In this document: positions 43,829-52,199 of the stretch, piece by piece
Layout: every line of letters starts with the position of its first letter
How positions within the stretch are numbered: position 1 is the first letter of the stretch
From: Candidatus Sulfotelmatobacter sp.
GTDB lineage: Bacteria > Acidobacteriota > Terriglobia > Terriglobales > Acidobacteriaceae
Length of the DNA stretch: 64,000 nucleotides
Reading direction: 5' to 3'
Assembly (NCBI GenBank): GCA_017883385.1
Contig: JADGNQ010000005.1
Span: forward strand, 1-64,000
Notes under the pieces: generated by a model
What the model was told of the DNA's origin: nothing
Database searches by the model: none
What the model saw: the letters and a program-made list of their open reading frames with translations, nothing else
Position numbers and translations under genes: made by a program

Positions 43829-45228
43829 TGCGCGCCCCGTCCCAGCAGGACAATCTTCACGGTCTCAAACCAGATCAGCAGATCCAGACCAAGGGAAGCG
43901 TTCTTGATGTAGAACAGATCGTATTGCAGCTTTTCCTTCGCATCCTCGAGCGTGTTGCCATATTTGTACTTGATCTGAGCCCAGCCCGTGATTCCCGGCC
44001 GGACCACGTGGCGCACCTCGTAGTACGGAATCTCCTTGCTCAGCCACTCCACAAATTCCGGACGCTCCGGCCGCGGGCCTACAAAATTCATATGGCCCAT
44101 GAGCACGCACCATAACTGTGGAATCTCGTCCAGGCGCGACATTCTCAGAACTTTGCCGACCCGCGTGATCCGCGGGTCATCGTCCAAAGCCCAAGTCGCT
44201 CCGGTATCAGCCTCCGCGTCCCGGCGCATGGTACGAAACTTGTGGCAATAAAACTTCTTCCCCAGCCGGCCCACGCGCTCCTGGTGATAGAGCGCCGGAC
44301 CGGGGGAACCCAGCTTCACCGCAAGCACAATGAAGGGCCACAGCGGCAGCGACAAAACCAGCCCGACCAGTGCTACCGAACAATTCAAGATTCTGCGTAC
44401 CGTCCGGAAGAACCGGCTGAAGCGGAACCCATCGGCGTAAATCAGCCAGCTTGGATACAGCTGCTCCACTTCGATTCTTCCGGATATTTTTTCCAGCCAA
44501 TTGGTCGCCTCTTCAACCTTCACGCCCTCTTGCCGTAGCTTCAGCAATTCGTGCACAGGCAGCGTCCCGCGCCGTTCTGTCATCGCCACGATGACGCGGT
44601 GCACTCCGTTCTCCCGCGCCAACCCCATCACGTGTTCCGCTACCATCTCACGCGTCAGTTCGCCCTCAATATTCCCCGTCCAACCCACCACCTCGATCCC
44701 GAGTTCCGTGCGCAGTCGCAACCCCCGTACTAGCCGCTCTGCTCGGTCTCCCGTGCCCAGCACGTAAACCCGTTCGCGGAAATAGGGGTGTTGCACAATC
44801 CAGGAGTACGCGGCTCGCCACACGAACAACGTAATGGCCAGGACGCCCAGTCCCAACGGGGCCCCAGGAAGAAAGTCACGCCCCGGCCGGAAGTGACGGT
44901 AGACGGAACCAACCGCGGCTAGAGAAAATGCCACCAGACCCAGCACCCGCAACAGACGTAGGGTCAACTCCGATTTGCTGCCCAGGCTTCCGGCATCATA
45001 CAAATCGAGTCCGTGCGAGAAGAACAATACGATCCCGGTGACCGCGATAAGCCAGAAGATCGGTAGAACCTCGCGATCCGGCAGCAATCTGGGCCTGGCA
45101 TATCCCACTTCCGACATCCACGTCGCCGCCCAGATCCCCAGCACGAACGAAAACCATACGATCAGTGCTTCCCCAACCAGCAACACCAGGGTTCGTACCG
45201 GGTAATAGACTTTGAAGAGCCGGATCAC
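43825..45228 (-). CDS. EPS-initiating polyprenyl-phosphate sugar-phosphotransferase
   Basis: 467 residues from a GTG start with GGGGGAAG upstream. The N-terminal half carries several TM helices and a nucleotide-binding-like CoA/NAD fold (REWYVLG-type, here RVYVLGTGDRAERLVRGL). The C-terminal half is the bacterial sugar transferase domain with KRILNCSVAL-like membrane entry, LYHQERVGRLGKKF, KFRTMRRDAE, RMSRLDEIPQLWCVL and GPRPERPEF. The family puts the first sugar phosphate on undecaprenyl phosphate. The match is to the WcaJ/PEP-CTERM-associated (EpsB-like) group. It is 13 bp downstream of the tyrosine kinase gene. Confidence 0.93.
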   Translation of the reverse strand: MIRLFKVYYPVRTLVLLVGEALIVWFSFVLGIWAATWMSEVGYARPRLLPDREVLPIFWLIAVTGIVLFFSHGLDLYDAGSLGSKSELTLRLLRVLGLVAFSLAAVGSVYRHFRPGRDFLPGAPLGLGVLAITLFVWRAAYSWIVQHPYFRERVYVLGTGDRAERLVRGLRLRTELGIEVVGWTGNIEGELTREMVAEHVMGLARENGVHRVIVAMTERRGTLPVHELLKLRQEGVKVEEATNWLEKISGRIEVEQLYPSWLIYADGFRFSRFFRTVRRILNCSVALVGLVLSLPLWPFIVLAVKLGSPGPALYHQERVGRLGKKFYCHKFRTMRRDAEADTGATWALDDDPRITRVGKVLRMSRLDEIPQLWCVLMGHMNFVGPRPERPEFVEWLSKEIPYYEVRHVVRPGITGWAQIKYKYGNTLEDAKEKLQYDLFYIKNASLGLDLLIWFETVKIVLLGRGAQ

Positions 45229-45241
45229 TTCAAACTTCCCC

Positions 45242-46159
45242 CTAGGCCTTGGTCGTAGTCCCCTTCTTCTGGTACGCCTCGTAGTAGTAGCGCGAGTAGG
45301 GCACGGCGCCCTCGTGGGTCCCGTTCAGCACCACACCCACCAGCGCCTGATCGGGAAACTGCTCGCGCGCCTTGCGGGCCATGTCGAACGGAGTTGAGTT
45401 CGAGCGAACCACCATCAACACTCCGTCGCACTCCTTGGCCAGCACGCTCGCATCGGAAACAGGAACGGCTGGGGGCGAATCGATGATGATCCAGTCGAAC
45501 AGGGGTTCCACGCGCTGCAGCAGCAGTTTGAACCGTCCATTCGCCACCAACTCCGCCGGGTCCGCCACTCCGGAACCGCTGGGAATGAAGAACAGATTCT
45601 CCAGAGGTCCGCGCTGCATGATGGAAAACTCTTCATTCTTTCCCTGCAGGTAGTCGGAAAGACCGGGATCGGACGTCGTACCCAGCATCTGGTGCAAACG
45701 CGGTGCGCGCAGATCGGCATCAATCAACAGCGCCCGCCGTCCATGCTGCCGCACCATGACCTGCGCCAGATTGGAAGCCGTGAACGACTTACCTTCCTTC
45801 GGCAGAGCGCTGGTCACAAGAAGCTTCTTGAGCGGCATGCTCTCGCGCACGTGGTACAGGCGCGAACGCAGCGTGCGGAATTCCTCCGTGCCTCGTCCAC
45901 CGTCGTCGTCGTTCAGAAACAGCATGGTCGCGAAATCCGGTTTCCACTCCACCTTTGCGCTGCGGGCCAGCAGCATATCCATGCCCGACGAACCGGAGAA
46001 GGCCGGCATTCCGACGCTGGCCGCCCCGCCAGCGCCCAGAGTTTCCGCGAGCCCCGGCCCGTCTTCCACCGGAGTCGGTCCCGGGCCGGGTTGCGCCGCG
46101 CCTCCCTGGTTCGCGCGATCCTGCTCGGCTTTTTTCAGAGCTTCATGAATTCGGCTCAT
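45242..46159 (-). CDS. EPS-locus tyrosine autokinase (CpsD/CapB-like BY-kinase)
   Basis: 305 residues. The N-terminus MSRIHEALKKAEQDR is typical of the XrtA-locus autokinase. It has Walker A SALPKEGKSF (117-126), Walker A' ALLIDADLRAP (143-153) and Walker B WIIIDSPPA. The C-terminal tyrosine cluster (YSRYYYEAYQ) is the usual autophosphorylation site. BY-kinases work with the Wzz-type partner (47302-48855) to control chain length and export. It overlaps the ATPase gene by ATGA. Confidence 0.93.
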   Translation of the reverse strand: MSRIHEALKKAEQDRANQGGAAQPGPGPTPVEDGPGLAETLGAGGAASVGMPAFSGSSGMDMLLARSAKVEWKPDFATMLFLNDDDGGRGTEEFRTLRSRLYHVRESMPLKKLLVTSALPKEGKSFTASNLAQVMVRQHGRRALLIDADLRAPRLHQMLGTTSDPGLSDYLQGKNEEFSIMQRGPLENLFFIPSGSGVADPAELVANGRFKLLLQRVEPLFDWIIIDSPPAVPVSDASVLAKECDGVLMVVRSNSTPFDMARKAREQFPDQALVGVVLNGTHEGAVPYSRYYYEAYQKKGTTTKA

Positions 46160-47151
46160 AGCTTCCTCTCATCGGAATCGGGTGTCCCATTTCTCGCGTC
46201 CTTTGCGAGAAGTGGAGCTTTTTCTTCCGGCTGTTTCAAACGTTCCGCCAGCGTGGCCAGCGACCGCAGCGTCTCAACCAGGTCGAACTTGTCCAGATTC
46301 GCGTTCTGCGCCGGTGCAGTCAGCGCCGCGGACGAAGGGGTGTCGCCCAAATCGAAATCCCTTGCCACCGCCTCCACCACCGTTGTCCCGATCACTTTCT
46401 GCTGGTCCACGAACGCGCTCACCAGACAGTGCTCGCACAGCAGGTTGATCACGCGCGGAATCCCGGTCGCGTAGCGGTGGATCGCCTCCACTGCCTCGGG
46501 ATCGAAAATCTGCTGCCCGTTTGAACCCGCGATACGCAGCCTCTGCTGCACGTATGCCTTGGTCTCGTCGAGGGTCAGCGCATGCGTCTTCGCCCGCAGC
46601 GTCAGTCGTTGCCGCAACTGGCGCAACTGCGGCTGCTTCAGCTTCTGCTCCAGTTCAGGCTGTCCCACCAGAACGATCTGCAGCAGCTTTTCCGTGAACG
46701 TCTCCAGATTGGTCAGCATGCGGATCTCTTCCAGCACTTCATCCGAGAGGTTCTGCGCCTCATCGACGATGAGCACCGCAGTCTCCCCCGCCCGGTAGCG
46801 ATCCAGCAGCCAGTTGTACAGCCGCAGCAAGATCTGGCTTTTCGCCTTCGAATCGCACGGAATGCCGAAGTCCGCCATCATGTAGTCCAGAAACTGCGGT
46901 ACGTTCAGCCGCGAGTTGAAGACGAACGCCGTCGCCACCTGCTGCAGGCGCAGCCACTCCAGCAATTTGTTGATCAGCGTCGTCTTGCCCGTGCCGACTT
47001 CCCCAGTGAGCAGCACAAATCCCTTGCGGCTCTGGATTCCGTAGGTCAGGCACGCCAGCGCCTCCTCCGTATGCCGCGTCAGGAACAAATAGCGCGGGTC
47101 CGGATTGACGTTGAACGGATTCGCCCGTAGTCCATAGAACTCTTTGTACAT
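46156..47151 (-). CDS. XrtA-locus secretion ATPase (ExeA/GspA-like AAA)
   Basis: 331 residues. The start MYKEFYGLRANPFNVNPD is diagnostic of the ExeA-like ATPases in PEP-CTERM/XrtA EPS loci. Walker A is LLTGEVGTGKTTL and Walker B AVLIVDEAQNL, with sensor-like VGQPELEQKL. AGGAA precedes the ATG at 5-6 nt. The last about 15 residues are encoded by a family-B dispersed repeat (46180-46223), which means the C-terminal tail was added or remodelled by repeat insertion. The gene then overlaps the tyrosine kinase by ATGA. Its precise role in export is not known for the family. Confidence 0.93.
   Translation of the reverse strand: MYKEFYGLRANPFNVNPDPRYLFLTRHTEEALACLTYGIQSRKGFVLLTGEVGTGKTTLINKLLEWLRLQQVATAFVFNSRLNVPQFLDYMMADFGIPCDSKAKSQILLRLYNWLLDRYRAGETAVLIVDEAQNLSDEVLEEIRMLTNLETFTEKLLQIVLVGQPELEQKLKQPQLRQLRQRLTLRAKTHALTLDETKAYVQQRLRIAGSNGQQIFDPEAVEAIHRYATGIPRVINLLCEHCLVSAFVDQQKVIGTTVVEAVARDFDLGDTPSSAALTAPAQNANLDKFDLVETLRSLATLAERLKQPEEKAPLLAKDARNGTPDSDERKL
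46180..46223. repeat. Dispersed hairpin repeat, family B, inside a coding end
   Basis: CCATTTCTCGC and GCGAGAAGTGG pair around GTCCTTT, followed by AGCTTTTT. It overlaps the 3' end of the secretion ATPase frame and encodes PLLAKDARNGTPDSDE-like residues. Confidence 0.75.
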
Positions 47152-47202
47152 AAGTTGTTCCTGGCTGCAACCTCGCCGTTATCCGGCTGCTGAAAGCCTT
47201 GG

Positions 47203-47234
47203 GATCGTATCAGGGCATGCCTTCAGGCATACCG
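47203..47234 (+). repeat. Dispersed palindromic repeat, family A
   Basis: GATCGTATCAGGGC followed by ATGCCTTCAGGCAT, a short palindrome. It lies in the 150-bp gap between the Wzz-like and ATPase genes. No other feature was seen in the gap. Confidence 0.7.
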
Positions 47235-47301
47235 CACGTCCCGACCATCAGTTGCGCCTTCAGGCGCTGCGATTCCGAGAGCCGAGCTCTTCACCACCCT
47301 G

Positions 47302-48855
47302 TCAAACCCCAACCGCTTCCTTATGCTCACCCGAACCTTTGTTTCGCTTCCAGAACTTGAACTTGCCGTTCCCGTTTTCTGCCGCCACCGCGCCCACCCA
47401 TGGAACCGCCACCAGCAGGGGCAACTCCAGAGCAGCCTCAGCGTCTGCCTCGGTGCGAATCGATTTATCCCGCAGTTCAAACCACATCGCCAGGCCCAAC
47501 CCCAGCCCGATCCCGGCGGCCAGACCCCCGCCAGCAAAGAGCCAGCGGTTCGGAGAACTCGGCGAATCCGGCAAGCTTGCCTGGTTCAGCACAAACATCC
47601 GCTCGCCCTGCTCCTGTGTGTTCATCCGGACCGTCAGATCGGCCGTGCTTTTCTTGGCCAGCAAATCCTGATAAGCCTTCAGCCCGTTATCGTAGTCGCG
47701 AGTGAGTGCCTTGTACTGTTCCTCGACTGCCGGACTCAGCGACACGCGGCTCTGGTACTCCCCGATTTCCTGCTGCAGCCTCTTCTGATCGCGCGTTCCC
47801 GCCGTGATCAGGTCCGTGTACTGGTGAATCTGCAGCCGCAACTGTCGAATCTCGGGCGGCTCCATCGCCGAGGCTTTCTCGCTGCTCGTGTCGGTCGCGT
47901 CCCCGGACGCCTTGTTGACCTCGGCCAGTTTCTTTTTCACTTCCGCGATGTCGGCTTTCGTCTTGATCACATCGGGATGATCGCTCGTATAGCGCGCCTG
48001 CAACCCCAGCAACTCCGACTGCAAGTCCGACAACTGCTTTTGCAGGGTCTGCGGGTTAGTTGCGGATTGCGTGGATTTCCATGCCCCCAACTGCTGTGCC
48101 AGGATCGACTCGGTGTACGTCTTGTCCTGCTGCGCGCGGTTCAGCGTCTGCGTGTTCGACTCCAGTTGCGAGTTCAACCCCATCAGGATTTTCAGATTGT
48201 TCTCTTCGTCACCCGGAAGCTGTCCCACATAATGCTTCTTGAAAACCGCCAGCTTGCCATCCAGATCGTCCAGATTATGTTTCGCGTCTTCCAGCCCCTT
48301 GCTCAGCACGTCTCTCGTTCCGCTGGCTACAGCCGCGACGGACTGGCGGTTCTGGTCCACAATCTGCGACGTAAGGTCGGCGCAAATCAACTGCGCCTCG
48401 CGCGGCTTCGAAGTCTCGTACTTGACATAAAAACCCGGCACCGTGCTGCCTTGTCCCGGCTTCCTCCTGGCGCCGGTTTGCGTTGTGTCCACCGGGACTT
48501 GCGACATCGTGGTGTTGGCGCGGATCTCTTCAATTAGGTCGCTGGTATTCTGGCCTGCCTTGGCTAGTTGCAACCGCTCCAACATGGACTGCAAACTAGG
48601 CTGGCTCAGCACCTGCTGCTGCAGTGTCGCCATGCGCGCCGTCAGGTCTTCGGAAACCACCGGCTGCACCATGTTCTCCGGCACTTTCTGCCCTTCCACC
48701 AGGATCAGCGACTGCGACGTATACTTCGCGGGCACGAACCAGGAAATCCCGTATCCCACCAGCGGCGCCAGCAGCGCCGGGATCAGGATCACCTTCGCCC
48801 GCCGGCTCAGCATCGCCAGATAATCGTCCATCGTCAATTCGCGATTCTCAATCAT
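47302..48855 (-). CDS. Polysaccharide chain-length determinant (Wzz/PCP-like), XrtA type
   Basis: 517 residues. Membrane helices lie at about 22-40 (IPALLAPLVGYGISWF) and 439-460 (WLFAGGGLAAGIGLGLGL). They flank a long periplasmic coiled-coil region rich in Gln/Lys/Asp (LQKQLSDLQSELLGLQARY). The C-terminal tail is short and cytoplasmic with no kinase, so the kinase is the separate protein two genes on. The layout matches the chain-length proteins of PEP-CTERM EPS loci. Together with Wza and the kinase it sets chain length and export. A family-B hairpin lies just upstream of the gene. Confidence 0.92.
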   Translation of the reverse strand: MIENRELTMDDYLAMLSRRAKVILIPALLAPLVGYGISWFVPAKYTSQSLILVEGQKVPENMVQPVVSEDLTARMATLQQQVLSQPSLQSMLERLQLAKAGQNTSDLIEEIRANTTMSQVPVDTTQTGARRKPGQGSTVPGFYVKYETSKPREAQLICADLTSQIVDQNRQSVAAVASGTRDVLSKGLEDAKHNLDDLDGKLAVFKKHYVGQLPGDEENNLKILMGLNSQLESNTQTLNRAQQDKTYTESILAQQLGAWKSTQSATNPQTLQKQLSDLQSELLGLQARYTSDHPDVIKTKADIAEVKKKLAEVNKASGDATDTSSEKASAMEPPEIRQLRLQIHQYTDLITAGTRDQKRLQQEIGEYQSRVSLSPAVEEQYKALTRDYDNGLKAYQDLLAKKSTADLTVRMNTQEQGERMFVLNQASLPDSPSSPNRWLFAGGGLAAGIGLGLGLAMWFELRDKSIRTEADAEAALELPLLVAVPWVGAVAAENGNGKFKFWKRNKGSGEHKEAVGV

Positions 48856-48879
48856 CCTCAGTATCCGTTTCTGGGCTCC

Positions 48880-48923
48880 GGGTGCCCCATGTCTCGCGTC
48901 CTTTGCGACATAGGGATTTTCCC
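48880..48923. repeat. Dispersed hairpin repeat, family B
   Basis: CCCATGTC and GACATAGGG form the outer stem and GC/GC the inner, around GTCCTTT; GATTTTCCC follows. Compared with the copies at 26378 and 46180 both arms changed together (ATTTC/GAAGT to ATGTC/GACAT), which keeps the pairing. It fills the 78-bp gap between the barrel and Wzz genes. Confidence 0.75.
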
Positions 48924-48933
48924 GCGCCTGAGA

Positions 48934-50472
48934 TCAGTCAATCCGGATCGGCCGCGGTGTCCAATCCAATCCAATCGTTCCCACATGCCGGTTCGATATC
49001 CGGCTACAAGTTGTACTCCCCACGCAGAACGAGCGATCAAACGACAGCTCGTTGAACTGGTAGCTGATAAAGCCGTGGAAATTGCGCCCAAACGCACGCT
49101 GCAGCGCGCCCCCGACAAAGCCATACTTGTAGGCATTCGCGTCGTTTGCCGGACAAGAAACGTTCGCCGTTGTGCATTCGTTTACTTGCGCCTCGGTCAG
49201 CGGCTGCACGCGGCTGTTGCTCGCATATCCAATATCGACCGTCCCTCTCCACACTCGCGACAGGGGACGGTTTGCGCTCAAGCTAACGATGTCGCTTTGC
49301 GATCCCGCAAACAAACCCGACCCACTGGTTTCGAAACGCTCATACTTCAAATCCATCGACGTTTTGGGAAATTTGTAACGCAGCCGCGCCTGAGCCGCTA
49401 CCCCGATTCTCGTGTTCTTGAAAGTCGTAGAGCTCAGCGTGTCGCCCAGAAAGGTACACAACAACAGCGGAACCGTCGGATCGCTGCACACCGCACCCTG
49501 CGTATCGATGAATGTGATCTGCGGCCCGGCCCCGAGCAGCAAATCCATCCGTCCGGAAATCCGGTGTCCATACATCCCCTGAATCACGTGCGAATGAAAC
49601 GCGGTTCCAAAGACCGAGAAATCAAATCCCTGATATCCATAGACCAGCGCGACCTGCGTATGCGCCGAGAGCAGCCGGTTGTATCCCACCTGGGCCGAGA
49701 CCTGCGAGCTGCCGATGAAAGACCCACCCGTCGACACATCGTTTCCGTAGAAGTGGGTGAAGGCATATCCTCCTGCCGCCGTGACCGACGACTTGGGCGT
49801 AAGGTTTTCGGTAACGTCGACCAGGCTTACGTTCAGGATGCGCGGCGCCAGTCCCAGGCTGCCCAGGCTCGTGCCTCCCCAGAAACTGCCGAAAGCGGAG
49901 TTGCCTAGCGATTCAATTCCTTGCGAACCCAGCGAACCATAAGACCCACCGAAGGTGCCTTCGGGCAGGTAGCTGAAGCTGTCGCGCACCGACAACTGTC
50001 CCCGCTTCCAGGTAATCTTCTGGTCAAAATCCATCTGCTGCAGCGTTTTGAAACCCAGCCCATTCGAGTTGTAGTACGCGACTCCGCCCACGTAGTCGAG
50101 CGCCAGGTCGTAGTGGCTCCACAACCGCTGCAGCGTCAAACTTCCCAGCGCGCGGCTGACCGAGCGCACCGACCCGCCTCCAACTGCGCCCGCCACGTTT
50201 GAGTCTGCCGACTCACTGATTGTCGCTCCCGGCTGCAGGTAACTCAGTGGAGCCGCGTGCGGCTCCAGCGACGGCATATCCAATCCCGAGAGCGGCGGAT
50301 TCTCGCTGGCAGGAGGCGGCACATTCTCCTGGCCATACGCCGGCGTAGGCTCCTGCTGCCCGCTCTGCGGAGCAGCCCCGGTCGCTGGCGCCGTGGAACT
50401 GTCCTGGGCCCACGCTGCACTCAGTGCGCAGGCCAACATCCCTAGGGTCCAAACACTTCGAAGTTTGCTCAT
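48934..50472 (-). CDS. Outer-membrane beta-barrel protein of the XrtA/EPS locus
   Basis: About 512 residues from the ATG at 50472, which has AAGGA 5 nt upstream; a GTG one codon earlier also exists. A Sec signal (TLGMLACALSAAWAQ) is followed by a Pro/Gln/Ala-rich linker and then about 400 residues of alternating amphipathic strands with aromatic ends (YDLALDYVGGVAYYNSNGLG, then VALVYGYQGFDFSVFG, then FHGFISYQFNELSFD). This is typical of an outer-membrane barrel. Similar hypothetical barrels accompany Wza in XrtA loci and may form an export channel. It lies 8 bp after the Wza gene. Confidence 0.85.
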   Translation of the reverse strand: MSKLRSVWTLGMLACALSAAWAQDSSTAPATGAAPQSGQQEPTPAYGQENVPPPASENPPLSGLDMPSLEPHAAPLSYLQPGATISESADSNVAGAVGGGSVRSVSRALGSLTLQRLWSHYDLALDYVGGVAYYNSNGLGFKTLQQMDFDQKITWKRGQLSVRDSFSYLPEGTFGGSYGSLGSQGIESLGNSAFGSFWGGTSLGSLGLAPRILNVSLVDVTENLTPKSSVTAAGGYAFTHFYGNDVSTGGSFIGSSQVSAQVGYNRLLSAHTQVALVYGYQGFDFSVFGTAFHSHVIQGMYGHRISGRMDLLLGAGPQITFIDTQGAVCSDPTVPLLLCTFLGDTLSSTTFKNTRIGVAAQARLRYKFPKTSMDLKYERFETSGSGLFAGSQSDIVSLSANRPLSRVWRGTVDIGYASNSRVQPLTEAQVNECTTANVSCPANDANAYKYGFVGGALQRAFGRNFHGFISYQFNELSFDRSFCVGSTTCSRISNRHVGTIGLDWTPRPIRID

Positions 50473-50480
50473 CACGTTCC

Positions 50481-51104
50481 TTACGGGACCACCACGGTGT
50501 CGCCCGGTTTCAGGGCGATGTTCTGTTCCGGATGATTCCCTTTGATGACTTCCTTGTAATTGAACGGATACTTCTCCTGTTTGCCGTTCTCCATGCGCAG
50601 CAGATAGATCCCCTTGAGGTTGGCGAATTGCGTGAAGCCCGCCTGCGCCAGCGCCTGCAGCATGGTCATGTGCGGCAACAATGCCATCGGTCCGGTATGT
50701 GTGACTTCTCCCGTCACAAAGATCCGCCGGCTGTTCATCGCCGTCACTACCACCGTCACTCGCGGATCGGCAATGTACTTCTTCAGTTTCTCGGTGATCG
50801 AATCCTTCAGCTGCAGCGGGGTCAGCCCGGCCGCCGGAATGTCGTTCAGCAGCGGCATCGAGATCTTCCCATCGGGACGCACCGGCAGCGTTTCCGTAAG
50901 ATCAGGCTCCTTCCACACCGAAATGCGCAGCGTGTCGTCGGCTCCAATCACATAGTCGGACGCACCCTCCGCCGCCTGTGCCACTTCAGAGGGCTTCGCA
51001 TCCGAACTCTTCCCCGCATCGCTGGTCTGCGCCACCAAGCCGCCCGCCAGCAACCCCACCCACACGAGCACCGCAAGCTTCATCCATCTCGTCGTCACTT
51101 TCAT
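50481..51104 (-). CDS. Polysaccharide export protein (Wza-like), XrtA type
   Basis: 207 residues with a Sec signal (LAVLVWVGLLAGGLVAQ). The mature part has the Poly_export domain (YVIGADDTLRISVWKEPDL, VRPDGKISMPLLNDIPAAG) and a SLBB domain (RRIFVTGEVTHTGPMAL, MTMLQALAQAGFTQFANL). No lipobox cysteine is visible, so unlike E. coli Wza it may not be a lipoprotein. At about 200 residues it matches the short Wza of XrtA loci. Its ATG overlaps the stop of the upstream regulator (ATGA). Confidence 0.93.
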   Translation of the reverse strand: MKVTTRWMKLAVLVWVGLLAGGLVAQTSDAGKSSDAKPSEVAQAAEGASDYVIGADDTLRISVWKEPDLTETLPVRPDGKISMPLLNDIPAAGLTPLQLKDSITEKLKKYIADPRVTVVVTAMNSRRIFVTGEVTHTGPMALLPHMTMLQALAQAGFTQFANLKGIYLLRMENGKQEKYPFNYKEVIKGNHPEQNIALKPGDTVVVP

Positions 51105-52096
51105 GCCGTCTCCGCGGAGCCCTGACGCCCCGTTCCTTCACGTCCAATCTGCTTCAACTTGTAGAGCAACGCCTTGTAGCTGATCTGCAATTCCTCCGCG
51201 GCGCGCCGGCGGTTCCAGCGCGTGCGCGTCAATGCGCTCAGTATCAGTTCCTTTTCCGCTTCGCGCGAAGCCGCTCTCGACGCCGCCTTCAGCGAAACGC
51301 CGGCATTCTTGCCGCCCCCATTGGGCTTGCGCAAGAGCGCGCGCAGACCACCCATGGCGACGTGCTCGTCTCCCAGCGCCACCAGCACCCGGGCCGCATT
51401 TTCCAATTCGCGCAAGTTTTCCGGCCACGAATAATCCAGGAACAGGCGCAGCGTCTCCGCGCTCAGATCCGGAACTGGCCGGCGAAAATCACGCGCGTAC
51501 TTGCGCAGGAAGTGCCCCATCAAAAACGGAATGTCTTCTCTCCGCTGGCGCAACGGAGGCAGCCGCAGGCACACTCCGCTGATGCGGTAATACAGATCCT
51601 CGCGCAGTCGTCCCTTCTTAACCTCGACTTCCAGATCGCGCGCACTGCCACAGATGAACCGGGCCCCATCACTACCGGCCACGCCATTCCCCGTCGCTTG
51701 CGGCAATGCCTCCAGCAACCGCTCCTGGCAATCCGCGCTCAAATCAGCCAACTCTTCCAGGTAGATGGTGCCCGCTCCCAGCCGATCCTCTCCGTTCCCC
51801 TGCGAAACCGCTAGGTCTTCGAGCCTGAGGTTGGAACACTGAAACCAGCGAAAGGGTTGCGCGCTTCGCTGCGACATCTCATGGATGCGCTGCGCCGTGG
51901 CATGCTTGCCCGCGCCGGTCTCCGCCAACAGCAATACCGGCACTTCCCTTTGCGCCAACTCCCGGATAACCGCCTCGACCGGGCTCATGCTGGCGCTCAC
52001 ACCCTCCACGAACCTCAGTTCCGGCGGCCCAGTGAACAAGCCGGCGCCGTCGCCATTTTCCGCATTAGGCTGAGACAGAGACAAAGAGTTGCCCAT
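51101..52096 (-). CDS. Sigma-54-activator-like regulator lacking GAFTGA
   Basis: 331 residues: an AAA+ central domain plus a Fis-type HTH, no receiver. Key motifs have changed. Walker A is AETGAGKH (58-65) instead of GESGTGKE, Walker B is GTIYLEEL (109-116) instead of GTLFLDEI, and the L1 loop with GAFTGA is missing. The stretch between the Walker motifs is about 15 residues shorter than in the intact paralogue at 56863. The R-finger region (LREDLYYRISG), PLRQRREDI and WPENLRELENA are kept. The HTH (WNRRRAAEELQISYKALLYKL) is nearly identical to those of the other two activators. It heads the EPS operon and likely competes with or modulates them. Confidence 0.9.
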   Translation of the reverse strand: MGNSLSLSQPNAENGDGAGLFTGPPELRFVEGVSASMSPVEAVIRELAQREVPVLLLAETGAGKHATAQRIHEMSQRSAQPFRWFQCSNLRLEDLAVSQGNGEDRLGAGTIYLEELADLSADCQERLLEALPQATGNGVAGSDGARFICGSARDLEVEVKKGRLREDLYYRISGVCLRLPPLRQRREDIPFLMGHFLRKYARDFRRPVPDLSAETLRLFLDYSWPENLRELENAARVLVALGDEHVAMGGLRALLRKPNGGGKNAGVSLKAASRAASREAEKELILSALTRTRWNRRRAAEELQISYKALLYKLKQIGREGTGRQGSAETA

Positions 52097-52158
52097 TTTT
52101 ACCCTTCCAACCTTGCGGCTGAATACCCGTCAAAGCTGTTTTCGCTCGGTCAGCTGGG

Positions 52159-52174
52159 AGCACGAGGCATGCCA
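52159..52174 (-). promoter_or_regulatory. Candidate sigma-54 promoter of the EPS operon
   Basis: Read on the minus strand the sequence is TGGCATGCCTCGTGCT. The GG and GC pairs have the exact -24/-12 spacing of sigma-54 promoters (TGGCAC-N5-TTGCA). It lies 63 bp upstream of the operon's first start codon, giving a leader of about 50 nt. Confidence 0.5.
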
Positions 52175-52199
52175 CAAGAAAACTTACCAGCGGGCAGAA

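Noticed and set aside
47323-49908. Two long plus-strand frames (404 and 446 codons)
   Set aside because: Antisense of the Wzz-like and outer-membrane barrel genes; no domain and compositionally biased.
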